Notes under the pieces: model-generated
The model's input: only the letters and a program-made list of their open reading frames with translations
Databases searched by the model: none
Told to the model about the DNA's origin: nothing
Program-made: the position numbers and the translations under genes
DNA from: an uncultured Streptomyces sp.
GTDB taxonomy: Bacteria > Actinomycetota > Actinomycetes > Streptomycetales > Streptomycetaceae
DNA length: 38,269 nt
NCBI RefSeq assembly: GCF_947488945.1
Contig: NZ_CANLBS010000036.1
Span: 1 to 38,269, forward strand
Direction: 5' to 3'
In this document: positions 38,165 through 38,269 of the stretch, piece by piece
How positions within the stretch are numbered: the stretch's first letter is position 1
Layout: each line of letters starts with the position of its first letter

Positions 38165-38190
38165 CCCCTCGAAACCCCTCGAAGCTCGAA
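38165..38190 (+). repeat. CTCGAA repeats in the attR arm
   Basis: CCCCTCGAA at 38165-38173 and 38175-38183, then CTCGAA at 38185-38190: three copies of CTCGAA spaced 10 and 7 bp. Helical-phase repeats between a phage gene and attR fit excisionase or arm-type sites, but nothing else supports this. Confidence 0.4.
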
Positions 38191-38241
38191 GGAAACCCCA
38201 CCTCAGAGGCTAAATGCCTGGTCAGCGCGGTGCGCGGGTCG

Positions 38242-38269
38242 GGTTCGAGTCCGGTTCCGGGCACTCCGC
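38242..38269 (+). repeat. attR: attR core
   Basis: Exact 28-bp copy of positions 1-28. Here it is preceded by prophage sequence, so it carries only the duplicated tRNA 3' end and no complete tRNA. Together with attL it fixes the prophage length at about 38.2 kb. Confidence 0.9.

Noticed and set aside
1..38269. Complete tRNA genes or insertion sequences within the window
   Set aside because: Only tRNA 3' ends in the att repeats were seen; no transposase or IS-type terminal repeats were recognised.

Overview
The window is a complete integrated temperate siphovirus (prophage) of a high-GC actinomycete, almost certainly Streptomyces. The reasons are roughly 70% GC with strong third-position bias, GTG starts, tight GTGA/ATGA overlaps, a bldA-type TTA codon, and protein families typical of Streptomyces phages and of actinomycete integrative elements. 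A 28-bp direct repeat at positions 1-28 and 38242-38269 bounds the element. The left copy reads as the T-loop and 3' acceptor end of a tRNA gene, so these are attL and attR.

Layout from left to right. (1) Left arm, 1-5816: a tyrosine integrase; a small membrane protein; a small secreted protein with a repeated DPGWG motif, divergent from a LuxR-type regulator; a small conserved protein; an XRE regulator; a three-gene operon headed by an inverted repeat that contains its own ribosome binding site; and an XRE-TPR regulator. (2) Late operon, leftward from a putative promoter near 25377 to a terminator at 5787-5816: a HTH protein, an HNH-P-loop fusion, TerS, TerL, a small membrane protein, a portal-MuF fusion, prohead protease, capsid, head-tail connectors, tail terminator, major tail protein, tail assembly chaperones joined by a -1 frameshift (GGGAAAC), tape measure, a large tail-tip protein, fibre-like proteins, amidase endolysin, holin, a coiled-coil membrane protein and a membrane-anchored collagen-like protein.

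(3) Block 25513-29162, leftward: membrane proteins of the kind found in Streptomyces conjugative and integrative elements (SpdB-like), a dense array of GGACA/TGTCC pentamers, and a gene split by an apparent single-base frameshift. A perfect 31-bp palindrome separates this block from a rightward HTH gene (29324-29626). (4) Early operon, leftward 37542 to 29690: a Cro-like HTH protein, an excisionase-like protein, many small tightly overlapped zinc-ribbon, membrane and winged-helix proteins, a candidate replication initiator, and an Lsr2-like protein. It ends at a 19-bp-stem terminator. (5) Right end: a rightward XRE repressor-like gene diverges from the early operon across a region with four copies of TCTGCG/CGCAGA. 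It is followed by an inverted repeat of GGGAACAC, the octamer also found twice in tandem beside attL.

The structural genes are a standard HK97-type siphovirus set. The less ordinary parts are the secreted-peptide/LuxR pair beside the integrase, the element-type spread-like genes, the HNH-kinase and portal-MuF fusions, the collagen-like rod in the lysis cassette, and the paired octamer sites at both ends. No recognisable phage DNA polymerase, helicase or recombinase was seen.
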